Shown here: positions 63,046-64,000 of the stretch, piece by piece
Layout of the letters: every line of letters begins with the position of its first letter
How positions within the stretch are numbered: the first letter of the stretch is position 1
Origin: Myotis daubentonii
Lineage: Eukaryota; Chordata; Mammalia; Chiroptera; Vespertilionidae
Direction of reading: 5' to 3'
DNA: 64,000 nt
NCBI RefSeq assembly: GCF_963259705.1
Contig: NC_081840.1
Location: 6,133,062-6,197,061, forward strand
The notes under the pieces: model-generated
What the model saw: only the letters and a program-made list of their open reading frames with translations
Databases searched by the model: none
Told to the model about the DNA's origin: nothing
Translations under genes and position numbers: made by a program

Positions 63046-63278
63046 TTCCTTCCTTCCTTCCTTCCTTCCTTCCTTCCTTCCTTCCTTCCTTCCTTCCTTC
63101 CTTCCTTCCTTCCTTCCTTCCTTCTCTCCCTCCCTCCCTCCCTCCCTCCCTCCCTCCCTCCCTCCCTCCCTCCCTCCTTCCTTCCTTCCTTCCTTCCTTC
63201 CTTCCTTCCTTCCTTCCTTCCTTCCCTCCTTCCTTCCCTCCTTCCCTCCTTCCCTCCTTCCCTCCTTCCCTCCCTCCT
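63046..63278. repeat. 233-bp polypyrimidine (TTCC)n-(CCCT)n-(TTCC)n tract
   Basis: All C/T: about 19 TTCC units, a CCCT block at 63126-63176, then TTCC and CCTTCCCT units. The arrangement is close to a mirror repeat, which can form triplex (H-DNA). Confidence 0.96.
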
Positions 63279-64000
63279 GCCTCCATCCTCCTCCCAGTGT
63301 GCAGGCCTTAAACAGAACCACGGTCTGAATAGACTTGCATTAGGAAACCTCTCTCAGACCCCTGCCCCAAAGACCTCAGAGAGTTGGGAGGCCTGCAGCC
63401 TGAAGCAACCTTTGGTGACAGGGTCTGAGGGCTTGGGCCAGGGTGGTGGTGACCAGGATGGGAGTGTGGGAGTGGATGGGAGAGCCACTGGGGGAGGAGG
63501 ACCCAGGACCTGGGGCCTGTGCGCACACACACTCGCGTGAGGCCGAGGAAGAAATCCAAGCTTGGCCCTGGCAACTGCAGAACTCCAGGGCCCTCCAGGA
63601 GGCTTTGGGGTGGGGGTGATGAATGGAGATCACAGGCTCAGAGAGACCTTCAGGGTGGCAGGGGCTCCCACACAGGCACTAGCCCTGGAGGAACAAAGGC
63701 AGAGAGAGCGGGTTCTGTCACGCAGGTGGCTGGGCAGGCCTGAGGCCTGGCAGGAGAGAGAAGGCGGGAGAGATGGGGGCCAGCCCCAGGAAGCAGAAAC
63801 AGTAGAGGACCACCCCCCTCAGTCCCAGCTAGAATCCTGTCTTGTGACACGATCGCTTCTGAGTCTGTGGGCTTTCCGGTCTGACCGCAGATGGGCCCAG
63901 TTCAACAAGGGAACCTGGGGCCCCTCAAAGCGTTGTTCATGATCCACTTTCTTGGTCATCCTGCTGGGTCCCAGGCCGCGGCGTCCTAGTCCTGCTCTGC
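63279..64000. other. Single-copy DNA
   Basis: Nothing recognised to the window's end. Confidence 0.35.

Noticed and set aside
62866..63540. 224-codon frame rich in Leu-Pro-Ser
   Set aside because: It is the TTCC/CCCT tract at 63046-63278 in translation.

Overview
This window is nuclear DNA from a mammal, and its repeats point to a vespertilionid bat. The diagnostic set is: many tRNA-derived Ves SINEs, three Helitron (HeliBat-type) copies, two SPIN elements, and several other short non-autonomous hAT transposons, on top of L1, L2, MIR, MER5 and MER20 remnants. HeliBat Helitrons and this density of young DNA transposons are known from vespertilionids. I cannot name the species.

I find no protein-coding gene, promoter or RNA gene that I can support. 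The many long open frames are GC-rich chance frames, tandem repeats, or translations of transposons; the only recognisable protein homology is decayed L1 ORF1/ORF2. The window reads as intergenic or intronic sequence. Its single-copy part is GC-rich, with scattered AT-richer blocks carrying homeodomain-type TAAT cores (for example 12405-12960, 15835-16075, 24560-24960, 54150-54490). These look like conserved enhancers of a developmental-gene landscape, but that is inference without an alignment.

Layout: 1-8500 is mostly single copy with MIR, MER5 and an old hAT. At 8557-8982 a Ves SINE sits inside a MIR and itself holds a hAT. 9200-9899 contains an 88-bp near-identical direct duplication. 11800-22700 is single copy with microsatellites, L2, one SPIN and candidate regulatory blocks. 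22712-24349 holds a Helitron, two tail-to-tail Ves SINEs, an old L1 3' end and another Ves. 24961-31224 is mainly single copy with an L1 fragment. 31225-35055 has an L2 split by a Ves, and two foldback hATs. 35826-43587 is the core: an old L1 split by a younger, nearly complete antisense L1, which is itself peppered with a Ves SINE, a Helitron, a hAT, and a second Ves SINE that has absorbed two hATs, a Helitron and a Tc/mariner-like element. 43800-57800 is single copy with MIR, MER20, L1 fragments and Ves SINEs. 57829-61709 has a SINE-in-SINE pair and three hATs. The end holds a 233-bp polypyrimidine tract.

The most notable structure is the complex at 39623-41020. One Ves SINE insertion, still bounded by its 11-bp duplication, contains four DNA transposons of three superfamilies. 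Two different hATs there entered the same 8-bp site, leaving three tandemly placed copies of CCCTAGGC.
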